Shown: positions 17,602 to 26,001 of the stretch, piece by piece | Position numbering within the stretch: position 1 is the first letter of the stretch | How the letters are laid out: each line of letters begins with the position of its first letter | NCBI GenBank assembly: GCA_021325515.1 | Contig: JAJPHC010000010.1 | Coordinates: 23,520-87,519 of the forward strand | From: Acidobacteriota bacterium | GTDB taxonomy: Bacteria; Acidobacteriota; Thermoanaerobaculia; Gp7-AA8 | Length of the DNA: 64,000 nucleotides | Direction of reading: 5' to 3' | Translations under genes and position numbers: made by a program | Notes under the pieces: generated by a model | Seen by the model: only the letters and a program-made list of their open reading frames with translations | What the model was told of the DNA's origin: nothing | The model's database searches: none

Positions 17602-20289
17602 TTATGCCTGGTGCATGACTTCGAGCGTGAGAGGCCGCGAGGCCAGTTCGTGGACGAAAGGCCTGATCGCGGCTGCATCCAGCGGACGGCTGAACAGATA
17701 TCCCTGCATGCGATCACACGCGTAGTAGCGGAGCAGCGAGTACTGCTCTTCCGTTTCAACGCCTTCGGCGACGACCGAGAGCCGCATCGTGTGAGCGAGA
17801 TTGATGACGCTCGACACGATCGCTGCCGCCGTATCGTCGGTGGCCAGATCGCGCAGGAACTCCTTGTCGATCTTGATCGTGTCGATCGGGAACTGCTTGA
17901 GGTAGACGAGCGACGACTGGCCCGTGCCGAAATCATCGATCGCGATCTCGATGCCTTTCTCGCGCAGTACGCGCAGCACTTTCATCGACACGTCGATGTT
18001 CTGGATTGCAACCGTCTCCGTCACCTCCAGCTCGATCATCGACGGCGCGACTCCGCACTCCTGGATGATCTGCAGAACGGTGTCGACGAATCCCGGCTGC
18101 TGCAGTTGAACCGCGGAGATGTTGACTGCGGCGTGCAGCCAGACGAGGCCGTCCTGATGCCACTTCGCGAGTTGCTGGCAGGTCCGCCGCAGAACGAATT
18201 CGCCGATTGCGACGATCATCCCCGTTTCTTCGGCCATGCCGATGAACTCCGACGGCTCGACCATGCCGCGCACGGGATCGTTCCAGCGCACGAGTGCTTC
18301 GACGGAACCGATGCGACGCCGCGCGCGGTCGTACACCGGCTGATAGAGCACGTCGAGCTGGCCGCGCTCGATTGCGTGATGCAGGTTCTGTTCGAGCGTG
18401 AGCCGGCGCGAGTAGCGCTCGTTCATGCTCTGCGTGAAGATCTGTGCGCGATTCCGCCCCAGCTCTTTCGCGCGATACATCGCGGCATCCGCGCACTTGA
18501 GGAGCGTCTCGCAGTCATCGCCGTCGGCGGGATAGAAGCTGACGCCGATGCTGGCGGTGATGAACAGCTCGTGCCCGCCGATCGCAAACGGCTGCGCGAG
18601 ACTGTCGAGCACTTTGCGCGCAATGCCGGCGACGGCGTCGGTCGCCGTGAGCTCGTTGATGAGCACGGCGAATTCGTCGCCGCCGATCCGCGACACCGTA
18701 TCGGAAGCGCGCAGACAGCTTCGCAGGCGGCTCGCGACATCGGCGAGCAGCAGATCGCCGATCGAGTGCCCGAGCGCATCGTTGACGAGCTTGAAGTGAT
18801 CGAGGTCGAGATACATGATCGCCAGCCCGACTCGATTGCGCCTCGCCGCGGGAAGCGCATTCACGATGCGATCGCGGAAGAGGAGACGGTTCGGCAATCC
18901 GGTCAGCGTGTCGAAGTACGCCTGATACTCGAGCTGCCGCTCCGTCTCTTTTCTCTGCGAGACGTCGCGGTAGTTCAGCACGATCGCGCCGACGCTCGGC
19001 TCGCCCAGCATGTCCTGCGCGAATCCCTCCAGCCAGATCCAGCGCCCGTTGCGATGGCGGAAGCGCACCTCGCTGTGCAGATCGCTGTGCGTGCGATCGA
19101 CGAGCGTCCGGAGGCCGGTGCGCATCTCGGAGACGTCGTGCGGATGGATGTAGGAGAAGATCGACTTGCCGATGAGATCCTGCTCGCTGTAGCCGAGCAG
19201 GTGCAGAGTCGACGAGCCGGCGAACTGAATCTCCAGCTCGCGGTCGAGCAGCACCACACCACTCCAGCTCTTCTCGACGATCGAGCGGAAGCGCTTCTCG
19301 CGAGCCTCGAGCTCCTGCTGCGCGCGCTTCCGTTCCGAGATGTCACGGATGAAGGCGGTGAAGGTCTGGTCCGTGCCGCTGCCCACCGGCTCGATCGTGA
19401 TCTCGACAGGAAAGGCTTCGCCGCTCGCACGCCGCGCCGTCGCTTCGACACGCCGCCGGACCAGTCCCGATGTTCCGCCGCGCCGATAGCGCTCGAGCAT
19501 CTGCAGCATCAGCACGTACTGGCGCTCGGGAACGATCGTCGGTGGCAGCGGCCGGCCGATGACGTCGCGCGCCGCGAGTCCGAATGCCGTTTCGGCCTGC
19601 GGGTTCCATTCGATCACGTGGCCGTCCCGGTCGAGCGTCACGACCGCGTCGAGCGTCGAATGAATCAGTTGGCGCAGCCTCGCTTCCGATTTGCGGAGAG
19701 CCTGCTCCGTCTGCGCGCGCGTGAAGGCCTGGCCAACGATATTCGCCGTCGACTTGAGAAAGGCAAGCTCGTAATCCTCGAAGGCCCTCTGCTCGTTCGA
19801 ATAGACGAGCAGCGCGCCAAACGGCCGGTGCTGCGTCCGGATCGCAACTCCCGCACCGCTGCGGATCTGGTGGTAACCGACGAGGTGCGAGGACTTGAAG
19901 CGCGTCTCGGCAGCGAGATCGCCGAACATCACAGGCGCTTCGGCGAGCGCGACGAACATGCAGAGCGACTCGTTCTCGTCGCCGTCGCTTTCGCAGTGCA
20001 GGAAGGTCTTGTTCGTGCCGACCGATGCGCGGACGACCACGAGCCCTGCCGGCGTCAGCTCCAGAGCGCGGCAGTGGCTCACGCTGAGGATCGATTCGAC
20101 GAGCGCACAGGCCTGCCCCAGAAGGATGTGTGGATCGACGCCGGTCAGCGCCGCCTGTCCCAGCTCCGCGATCGCATGCTCCTGCCGGTTGTGTGCAGCG
20201 ATCTCTTCGCGGAGTCTTGCGATCTCCTTCTCCGCTCCCGGGGCATTTGTGCCGCCGATGACATGCAGCGGCTGCCGGTTCGCAGACAT
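17602..20289 (-). CDS. GAF-PAS-PAS-GGDEF-EAL cyclic-di-GMP signalling protein
   Basis: The 895-residue protein is soluble, with no membrane helices. Domains in order are a short coiled N-terminus, GAF (~35-190), two PAS domains (~200-320, with WNPQAETAFGL, and ~330-445, with LLGYSEQDLIGKSIFSYIHP), GGDEF (~450-615) and EAL (~630-885). The cyclase motif is intact (RIGGDEFAVL, ~533). The phosphodiesterase signature EALVRW (~663) and later DDFGTGQSSL and the KIDKEFL lysine are also present, so both synthesis and hydrolysis of c-di-GMP are possible. The GAF and PAS domains presumably sense a small ligand or redox state. The gene is divergent from the unknown secreted protein gene, with a CRP-like palindrome between them. 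Confidence 0.93.
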   Translation of the reverse strand: MSANRQPLHVIGGTNAPGAEKEIARLREEIAAHNRQEHAIAELGQAALTGVDPHILLGQACALVESILSVSHCRALELTPAGLVVVRASVGTNKTFLHCESDGDENESLCMFVALAEAPVMFGDLAAETRFKSSHLVGYHQIRSGAGVAIRTQHRPFGALLVYSNEQRAFEDYELAFLKSTANIVGQAFTRAQTEQALRKSEARLRQLIHSTLDAVVTLDRDGHVIEWNPQAETAFGLAARDVIGRPLPPTIVPERQYVLMLQMLERYRRGGTSGLVRRRVEATARRASGEAFPVEITIEPVGSGTDQTFTAFIRDISERKRAQQELEAREKRFRSIVEKSWSGVVLLDRELEIQFAGSSTLHLLGYSEQDLIGKSIFSYIHPHDVSEMRTGLRTLVDRTHSDLHSEVRFRHRNGRWIWLEGFAQDMLGEPSVGAIVLNYRDVSQRKETERQLEYQAYFDTLTGLPNRLLFRDRIVNALPAARRNRVGLAIMYLDLDHFKLVNDALGHSIGDLLLADVASRLRSCLRASDTVSRIGGDEFAVLINELTATDAVAGIARKVLDSLAQPFAIGGHELFITASIGVSFYPADGDDCETLLKCADAAMYRAKELGRNRAQIFTQSMNERYSRRLTLEQNLHHAIERGQLDVLYQPVYDRARRRIGSVEALVRWNDPVRGMVEPSEFIGMAEETGMIVAIGEFVLRRTCQQLAKWHQDGLVWLHAAVNISAVQLQQPGFVDTVLQIIQECGVAPSMIELEVTETVAIQNIDVSMKVLRVLREKGIEIAIDDFGTGQSSLVYLKQFPIDTIKIDKEFLRDLATDDTAAAIVSSVINLAHTMRLSVVAEGVETEEQYSLLRYYACDRMQGYLFSRPLDAAAIRPFVHELASRPLTLEVMHQA

Positions 20290-20330
20290 GGGATGTAGCA
20301 GCCAATATTGTCGCTGATCTTTGCAGGAAA

Positions 20331-20346
20331 CGTGATCGAACTCACA
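20331..20346. promoter_or_regulatory. CRP-like operator (CGTGA-N6-TCACA)
   Basis: CGTGA (20331-20335) and TCACA (20342-20346) form the CRP-family palindrome with the standard 6-base centre and one mismatch from TGTGA-N6-TCACA. It lies in the intergenic region between the divergent GGDEF-EAL gene (start 20289) and the secreted-protein gene (start 20388). Three similar sites occur elsewhere in the window. Confidence 0.55.
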
Positions 20347-20387
20347 AAATCATTTTCTGATTTTGCAAGAGGCGTATCTTCGATGCC

Positions 20388-21872
20388 GTGCGGATCCGGC
20401 GATGGAGTGTCGTTGTACCTCTCGCAATGACGGCGCTTCTCGTCGTCGCTCTGCTCGCGATCGCTGCGGAATCCGGCGTGCCCCTCGATCGAGTCATCTG
20501 CCACGATTGCTTCTGGCAGTTCCAGACTCCTGCTCTGAAGAAAGAGATCGTCGAGAGCTATCGAACGATGAAGTGCCGCGACGATCTCTGCCGCGGCGAA
20601 GTCTCCTTCCTCCTCGGCAATGTGACCGGCGACGCGAACGCGCTTCGCAATGCAGTGACTGCGTACGCGACCGCTTCGGCGGCCGAGAGGGATCCGCGGC
20701 GCGCCCTGCTGCTCGAAATGATCCTCGGCACCGCCGGCGCGCGCGCCGGCATCGATGAGAAGACGCATCTCGCGAAGGCCGCGCAGCTCGCCGCGCAGCA
20801 GGGGAGGCCTGCGGCTTCGTCGCTGCTGCGCGACATGGCGGCGAACACGCCTCCGCGTTTCGGCGACGCTCCGATTCGCGCGAAGCTCGTCGTTCCTGCC
20901 GGTGCGAAGTACTTCATTCTCGGCGCGAGCGCGGTCCGTCTGCCGCAGGGCGCGCGAGTCGCCGTGCAACTCGAGCGGACCTACCGCGACTGGCTCTCGC
21001 ATCAATTCGATTTCGATTTTCGCGACGCGTCGCTCGGCGTCGATCACGTGCTCGATTATCACGAAGGCGCAAGGCTGAGAGACATCATCACGCTGGCGCA
21101 CGCGAAGCCGATTCCCATCGTCGGCACGATCGTCGCGAAAAAAGGTGAGAAGTGGTTCGGCCCCGATGAAACGGGCGTGTTCCGCTATCAGATTCTCGAC
21201 GACAAGATCGAGTATCCGACGACGAAGCGCCGCGGCGACTACGCGCTGATCACCGACACGCATGGCATCTCCGCGCTCGTCGAACAGTCGGTCGCCGCGA
21301 AGCCCGATCTCGTGATCGGCTGCGGCGACAATCCCGGAAAAATGCAGGCCGCGTTTCACCTCGCGGAGAAGGGGATCAACGTCTATTTCCCCTGCGATCG
21401 CCAGGTCGCGATGCTTCTCGGCTACGACGCGCCCGGCGTGCTGCTCGGCAGTGCACCGGTTCATGTCGAGAAGGGCACCGTCGTGATTGGCGATCAGCCC
21501 GTGCGATTCCGGATCGGCGAGAAGATCGTCGTGACCGACATCAAGGCCGATTCCGTCGCGCGCTACTACGATTCGGGCGCGCGCTACTTCCGCGCATTGA
21601 GCGAGTTCGTGCCGCTGCAGATCTTTCCCGTCTACGTGGGCGTGAAAGAGGATGCGAAAGCAGTCGCCGAGGCGAAGCGCGTCGGCGCTGACGTCCTCGG
21701 CATTCGCGTCCGCTATCAGGAAGACTACGTGCCGGTGCGCGCATGGCTCGCCGAATCACCGAATCACCGCGTCGTGCTCTTCCACTCCGCTCCCTACGCG
21801 CCCGGCAACCGGCTCTTCACCGAGTTCCCATCGCAGGTGACGTTCGGAGATCCGCACCCGCGATTCGAATAG
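20388..21872 (+). CDS. Exported protein of unknown function
   Basis: I do not recognise this 494-residue protein. GTG 20388 gives MRIRRW followed by a hydrophobic helix (VVPLAMTALLVVALLAIAA), a signal anchor or signal peptide. A CHDC motif follows (residues ~38-41), then an alanine-rich helical region (~60-160). The C-terminal two thirds is alpha/beta-like, with YALITDTHGISALVEQSV, PDLVIGCGDNPGKMQAAF, NVYFPCDRQVAMLLGY and VVLFHSAPYAPGNRL; the alternation of strands and helices suggests a Rossmann-like or hydrolase-like fold without an obvious catalytic motif. The start region carries a CRP-like site ~45 bases upstream. Secreted or membrane-anchored location is inferred from the N-terminus. 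Confidence 0.7.
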   Translation: MRIRRWSVVVPLAMTALLVVALLAIAAESGVPLDRVICHDCFWQFQTPALKKEIVESYRTMKCRDDLCRGEVSFLLGNVTGDANALRNAVTAYATASAAERDPRRALLLEMILGTAGARAGIDEKTHLAKAAQLAAQQGRPAASSLLRDMAANTPPRFGDAPIRAKLVVPAGAKYFILGASAVRLPQGARVAVQLERTYRDWLSHQFDFDFRDASLGVDHVLDYHEGARLRDIITLAHAKPIPIVGTIVAKKGEKWFGPDETGVFRYQILDDKIEYPTTKRRGDYALITDTHGISALVEQSVAAKPDLVIGCGDNPGKMQAAFHLAEKGINVYFPCDRQVAMLLGYDAPGVLLGSAPVHVEKGTVVIGDQPVRFRIGEKIVVTDIKADSVARYYDSGARYFRALSEFVPLQIFPVYVGVKEDAKAVAEAKRVGADVLGIRVRYQEDYVPVRAWLAESPNHRVVLFHSAPYAPGNRLFTEFPSQVTFGDPHPRFE

Positions 21873-22119
21873 CGCCTTCGGCGCTGGCGCTGGGCGCCTC
21901 TGGCGCTGGCGCGAGGCGCTGGGCGCGAGGCGCATGGCGCAGGGTGCGAGGAACATATTACGCAAGGTGCGAGGAACATATTACGAAGCGCAATTCGCGC
22001 GAGACGCAAGGCTCAAGGAAACTCCGCCCAACGTCCACCAGCGCCCAGCGCCTAGCGCCTAGCGCCGTAGGCGCCCCTGCGCCCCGCGCCTAGCGCCCCG
22101 CGCCGGCGCCGTAGGCGCC
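21873..22119. repeat. GC-rich low-complexity repeat block between convergent genes
   Basis: This 247-base interval has no plausible gene. It is built from degenerate GGCGCT/GCGCC hexamers. On the left they read mainly GGCGCTGGCGCT and GGGCGC; on the right they read as the reverse complement (GCGCCCAGCGCC, TAGCGCC), so the block is an imperfect inverted repeat with ~100 bases between its arms. In the middle a 23-base tandem duplication contains the same 20 bases at 21943-21962 and 21966-21985 (GGTGCGAGG...ATTACG). It may act as a bidirectional terminator for the two convergent genes. Confidence 0.7.
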
Positions 22120-23319
22120 CTAGTAATCGAATCCCAGTTCGTGGATCACGCGCGACACCGGCTCGACGGCCGCCTTCTTCTGATAGAGCGTGTCGATGAT
22201 CTGCGAGAACTGCGGCTCGGGGTATTGCGTGTCGTACTGAGCCTTGACGTTCGCCGGCTCGATGCGATGGAAGACGAGGATCAGCCAGTCGCGATTGCGG
22301 AGCGCTTCGTCGATCTTCGCTGCGACATCGGCGACCGAGGTCGTGTTGAGGACGAGAAAGACCCGCAGCCGCCACGGATCTCCGACCGGCAGCGTTTCCA
22401 TCGGGCCATCGATCAGCCGCGCCGAGCGATAGAGATAGCGAACCTGCGTCCGCACTTCCTCCGCGTCGAACCCTCCAAACGGAAACGCGACATGCTCGGC
22501 TCCCCTCCGGAAGCCATGGTTCAGCAGCCAGATCTTCGATTCGCGGAGCTGCTTGATGATCTGCGCCTGAGGCAGCGACGACACGTCTTCGTGGTCGACC
22601 ATGTGCGAAGCGATGTCCCAGCCGTGGACGTCCTGCAGCTTCAGGAGTTGCGGCAGCGACATGTGCTTGTCGGTGCCCACGAGGCCCGTCGTGATGTACG
22701 CGGTGCCGGCGTAGTGATAGCGATCCATGATCGGCCGCGCGGCGTGATAGACCGAGACCCAGCCGTCGTCGAACGTGATGCTGACGATGCCGTGATCGAT
22801 CGTCTTCGGCATCGCCGCCACTCGCCCGATCCAGACCGTCGCAGGATGTCCGGTGTCGCGGATCGTGATCTGCACCTCGGACACGGGCGTCGATCCCTGC
22901 GGTGTGAACGTCACTGCGCTCCAGTCGTTGCGGCGGATCATGCGCAGCGCAATCCTGTTGCCCTGGAAATAGTGGCGCTCCCAGTCGTTGCCGCGCTTCA
23001 GATCCACGGTCAGCTCTCCGACCGCCTCGAGGTCCGTGATGCGCAGCCACGTGGTGACGACATGATGATCGAGCGTCAACGGCGCGGGGAGGACGCGCCG
23101 CAGCGTGACCGTCTCCTTCTTTCCGCGCGTCGATACCTTGTAGGCGCAGTAGCCGAATGCGGCGTTGGGCTCGTCGCGCAGCAGATCGGCGTTCTTCAGT
23201 TCGATCTTCTCGGCTGCGTCACAGCTCAGAAGGACTCGCGGCACTTCATCGGCGTGCAACGGCAGCGCGAGCGCGGCGGCGACGAGCAGTGTCGCGCGAA
23301 GAGTGCAGTTCTTGATCAT
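22120..23319 (-). CDS. Secreted polysaccharide deacetylase-family protein (NodB fold)
   Basis: The 399-residue product has a signal peptide (cleavage near LPLHA-DEV) and an N-terminal beta-rich region (~25-170) resembling a carbohydrate-binding or jelly-roll domain. A NodB deacetylase domain follows from ~175. The first metal/catalytic motif is SITFDDG (~180), with HMVDHEDVSS (~236-245) as the His-x3-His metal site and VAFPFGGFD as motif 3. Members remove N- or O-acetyl groups from chitin, peptidoglycan or capsular sugars. Its ATG overlaps the stop of the acyltransferase gene (ATGA), so the two are translationally coupled; opposing acetyl transfer and removal on one glycan is a reasonable inference. 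Confidence 0.87.
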   Translation of the reverse strand: MIKNCTLRATLLVAAALALPLHADEVPRVLLSCDAAEKIELKNADLLRDEPNAAFGYCAYKVSTRGKKETVTLRRVLPAPLTLDHHVVTTWLRITDLEAVGELTVDLKRGNDWERHYFQGNRIALRMIRRNDWSAVTFTPQGSTPVSEVQITIRDTGHPATVWIGRVAAMPKTIDHGIVSITFDDGWVSVYHAARPIMDRYHYAGTAYITTGLVGTDKHMSLPQLLKLQDVHGWDIASHMVDHEDVSSLPQAQIIKQLRESKIWLLNHGFRRGAEHVAFPFGGFDAEEVRTQVRYLYRSARLIDGPMETLPVGDPWRLRVFLVLNTTSVADVAAKIDEALRNRDWLILVFHRIEPANVKAQYDTQYPEPQFSQIIDTLYQKKAAVEPVSRVIHELGFDY

Positions 23320-24788
23320 GTCCTCCAGAAAATCTTTCTACGGCTGAAGAAGCCGGTGAACGCGGCAACCACGCACATCATCAGCGCGCCGCGGATGATT
23401 GCGGCCGCAGGCGTCTTGACGCCGTGCACGTACAGATTCGCGGTGCTGAGAATCGGAATGACGAACATCGGAAGGAGCATGTAGCCCATCATCGAGTTCT
23501 GTCCCACCTCGACGAATGGCTTGATGATCCTGCGTCCGGTGTGAAGGATGTCGAACACGATCGCGAATGCGGCGAGGAGGCACATCGCGTTTCCTGCCAT
23601 CGTCAGGTAGTAGCTCATCGTCCCGGGGATCTTCTTGATGCCGCCGCCGAGCGGCTCGATCAGCAGTCCGATGAAGACCCAGAACGCCGCGTACTGCAGC
23701 ATGCCGGAGACGAATCGCTCTGTCGCCGTGAACGGATTGCGCACGAGCAGCGCGCCGATGATGCAGAGGCCCGCGAACGCGAGCGTGGTCCCGAGGATCC
23801 AGCGGTTGTAGAGGCCGGCGACGAGCAGTGGCTCGACACAGATGGCGAGGAGAGCAAGAGCCACGAGCCGCATCCGCGACCACTGCGGCGTCTCGTCTTT
23901 CGGCGACTTCATCCACTGCACGAGCAGATCACCGGCAAGCAGGCCGGGGATGACGACGAGCAGCGTGTCGACGAACATCCACTCGAAGAGCCAGGGGAGA
24001 GGCGACTTGCTCCACATCACGTGCGCCCATCCTTCCTCGCGCGACGCGACATGCACGGCGATGACGATCGCCAGCAGAGCCAGCCGGCCGAGGGGCTTCG
24101 TGCGTGTGGCGGTCCAGATCAGAATTCCGGAGACCGCGCCGAACATGATGATCGCGATGACATCGTCGCGGCGCGCGATCGAGAACATCTGACCGAAGAG
24201 CTTCGGTGAGATCGCGAAGAGAGTCAGCACCCCGATCCATCCTGCGATCGGCAGCCCGAGCCGCACCGCTTTCGGCCACTCGCTCCGCGGACGGGTGAAG
24301 ACGAGAAAACAGAGGAGGTAGCCGCAGATGGCCGTGATGTTTCCGCGCGCCGTGTAGTCATTCGTCCAGAACGGATTCGAATGGCCGATGATCAGCGCGA
24401 AGAGGTAGAGAAAGAATCCGCGGCGCAGACCGGTGAGGATGACGCCTTTCCATGTCATGCCGCGATCCATGCGCGCGGTCATCGTGACGGGAATCGCTGC
24501 GGCCATCGTGAAGAGAAACGATGCGAACGTGACGTCGCGCCAGGCGATGCCTGCAATCGCGTGGTATTCGCCGCCGCCGGACGAGGGATATTGGCGGTGG
24601 TACATCCAGTCGGGGAACACGCCGAGCGGAATCGTGAAGCCGAGGTTCATCAGCAGGATGAAGAGGCCGCGCAGGGCGTCGAGGGAGAGCGCCCGGTCGA
24701 TGCGTGGGGCGGATCGCTCCGGTCGCGCGACGCTCTCGGCCGGCGATGCAGGCAACTTCGCCGGTGCCACTGCACTGTACTCGGCCAC
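23316..24788 (-). CDS. Multi-pass membrane acyltransferase (DUF5009 / HGSNAT-like)
   Basis: The ~490-residue protein has ten or more hydrophobic segments. Near residue 35 it carries RALSLDALRGLFILLMNLGF, the first-helix signature of the DUF5009, YeiB and heparan-alpha-glucosaminide N-acetyltransferase group, which use acetyl-CoA inside the cell to acetylate sugars on the other side of the membrane. The open frame begins at a TTG (24824), but GTG 24788 has a perfect AGGAGG 6 bases upstream, while the TTG would leave only 10 bases to the CRP-like site. I therefore choose 24788. It is the first gene of a coupled pair with the polysaccharide deacetylase. Confidence 0.85.
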   Translation of the reverse strand: MAEYSAVAPAKLPASPAESVARPERSAPRIDRALSLDALRGLFILLMNLGFTIPLGVFPDWMYHRQYPSSGGGEYHAIAGIAWRDVTFASFLFTMAAAIPVTMTARMDRGMTWKGVILTGLRRGFFLYLFALIIGHSNPFWTNDYTARGNITAICGYLLCFLVFTRPRSEWPKAVRLGLPIAGWIGVLTLFAISPKLFGQMFSIARRDDVIAIIMFGAVSGILIWTATRTKPLGRLALLAIVIAVHVASREEGWAHVMWSKSPLPWLFEWMFVDTLLVVIPGLLAGDLLVQWMKSPKDETPQWSRMRLVALALLAICVEPLLVAGLYNRWILGTTLAFAGLCIIGALLVRNPFTATERFVSGMLQYAAFWVFIGLLIEPLGGGIKKIPGTMSYYLTMAGNAMCLLAAFAIVFDILHTGRRIIKPFVEVGQNSMMGYMLLPMFVIPILSTANLYVHGVKTPAAAIIRGALMMCVVAAFTGFFSRRKIFWRT

Positions 24789-24834
24789 GCTTCGCCTCCT
24801 GCTTGTTGCAAGGACCGGCGACAAGTCTACAGGT

Positions 24835-24850
24835 TGTGATCTGCCTCACA
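24835..24850. promoter_or_regulatory. CRP-like operator, perfect TGTGA-N6-TCACA
   Basis: TGTGA (24835-24839), six bases, TCACA (24846-24850): an exact match to the CRP consensus core. It lies between the divergent acyltransferase gene (GTG 24788) and the DUF5666 lipoprotein gene (ATG 24951). A CACAAT at 24873-24878 could be a -10 box; its start site would put the operator near -42, the usual class II position, for rightward transcription. Confidence 0.65.
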
Positions 24851-24909
24851 AAAAAAGAGAGGCGTCTAATGCCACAATCTCCCCACCAAACAGAGTTCGC
24901 TGTATTCGA

Positions 24910-24932
24910 AAAGGGGGCGTAACGCCCCCTTT
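24910..24932. terminator. Strong leader hairpin (terminator/attenuator-like) before the DUF5666 gene
   Basis: AAAGGGGGCG (24910-24919) pairs perfectly with CGCCCCCTTT (24923-24932) around a TAA loop, followed by the T-rich but interrupted CTGTTTCT. It ends 18 bases before the ATG at 24951 and leaves the GGAG ribosome site free. It could terminate a short leader RNA, attenuate the downstream gene, or stabilise its 5' end. Confidence 0.55.
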
Positions 24933-24950
24933 CTGTTTCTGGAGAAACCG

Positions 24951-25820
24951 ATGAAGATCGCGAAGATGGTTGTGGTGGCAATTTCGTTGTTGATGTGCGC
25001 GTGCAACGGTCGCGAGAACACGCTTACCGGACCGTCGAACGGTGCCATGCTCGCTGTCGCCGGAGCGAGCAGCACGAGCAGTACGAGCAGCACTAGCAGT
25101 GGTCGTGGCCGTACTCGCAGCGCACCTTCTACGCCGGAGCTTCAGGCCGAGGGACAGGTGAAGTCGGTGAGTGCAACCTCTCTGACGATCACGGACTCAC
25201 GCCGGGGAGATATGACCTTCGTGCTCACACCGTCGACGATCATCCGCAAAGGACAGCAGCCTGTCGCTGCGACGGCTCTCGTCGCCGGGGACCGTGTCCA
25301 CGTCAAAGGGACGAAGGATGGCGACACTCTCACTGCGCGCCTCGTGATCGTGGAGGACACGGAAGGGGAGAACGAGCCCTCCGAGTTCGAAGGAATCGTC
25401 AAGGCGATCGCGGCGGATTCGCTGACGCTCACCACGCCGGGTGGAGAGATCGTGCTGACGCTGAACGTGAAGACGCAGTTCGTTCCCGCCGCGCCGGTCG
25501 CTGGCGACCGCGTGCATGTGCGCGCCGATCGTGTGAGCGGCTCGCTCGTTGCGCTGATCGTGGTGGTGCAGGGGCAGGAAGACCACGGTCAGCAGCGAGT
25601 GGAGGTCAACGGAATCGTGAGCGCGATCAGCTCGAGCTCCATGACTGTGCGGACGTCGTCGAAAGGCGATGTCGCCCTGAAGATCGACGCAAAGACGGTC
25701 TTCCATCCTGCTGCACCGAAATCAGGCGACCGGGTGGAAGTCAAGGCAGTGATGAAAGATGGGTCGCTCCTCGCGGTGGACGTCAAGGTCGAAGAGGAGA
25801 ACAGCAGCGACCGGCACTGA
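24951..25820 (+). CDS. DUF5666-repeat lipoprotein
   Basis: The 289-residue protein begins with a lipoprotein signal (ISLLMCAC, with the second Cys as likely lipidation site). A Ser/Thr-rich linker follows with a repeated SST triplet (~40-52), then three beta-rich repeats of about 70 residues. Each opens with a G-x-V-x-S/A-I/V motif (AEGQVKSVSATSLTITD, FEGIVKAIAADSLTLTT, VNGIVSAISSSSMTVRT) and ends with a GDRVxVKA-type strand, the DUF5666 pattern. Members resemble OB-fold beta barrels; function is not established. It is most likely tethered in the envelope. A strong hairpin lies in its leader and a clear intrinsic terminator follows it. Confidence 0.85.
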   Translation: MKIAKMVVVAISLLMCACNGRENTLTGPSNGAMLAVAGASSTSSTSSTSSGRGRTRSAPSTPELQAEGQVKSVSATSLTITDSRRGDMTFVLTPSTIIRKGQQPVAATALVAGDRVHVKGTKDGDTLTARLVIVEDTEGENEPSEFEGIVKAIAADSLTLTTPGGEIVLTLNVKTQFVPAAPVAGDRVHVRADRVSGSLVALIVVVQGQEDHGQQRVEVNGIVSAISSSSMTVRTSSKGDVALKIDAKTVFHPAAPKSGDRVEVKAVMKDGSLLAVDVKVEEENSSDRH

Positions 25821-25884
25821 CAAGCGTATTTGACGCTGTGGCGCTGCTCTTTTTTCGGACGGCGCAGGGTGGACGGGTGTTTCG

Positions 25885-25911
25885 AACGGCGGCGCGAGCC
25901 GCCGTTTTTTT
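25885..25911 (+). terminator. Intrinsic terminator of the DUF5666 gene
   Basis: AACGGCGGC (25885-25893) pairs with GCCGCCGTT (25898-25906) around a GCGA (GNRA) tetraloop and runs into seven T residues (25905-25911). It is a textbook rho-independent terminator, 65 bases after the stop. Confidence 0.88.
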
Positions 25912-26001
25912 GTTTCGCTGGTAATATCTCTCCCTTCGTCGTGTCGGATTGGGCGTGGTCCGCTGGTCCCTGGTCTGTAAAAACTTGGAGCGAGGTCAAA
26001 C

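Noticed and set aside
17544..17936. Upstream extension of the S9 peptidase frame
   Set aside because: It is Ser/Arg-rich shadow of the GGDEF-EAL gene; a signal peptide begins at 17543.
17611..20298. Forward ORF (895 codons) opposite the GGDEF-EAL gene
   Set aside because: Antisense shadow; the reverse strand carries intact GGDEF and EAL motifs.
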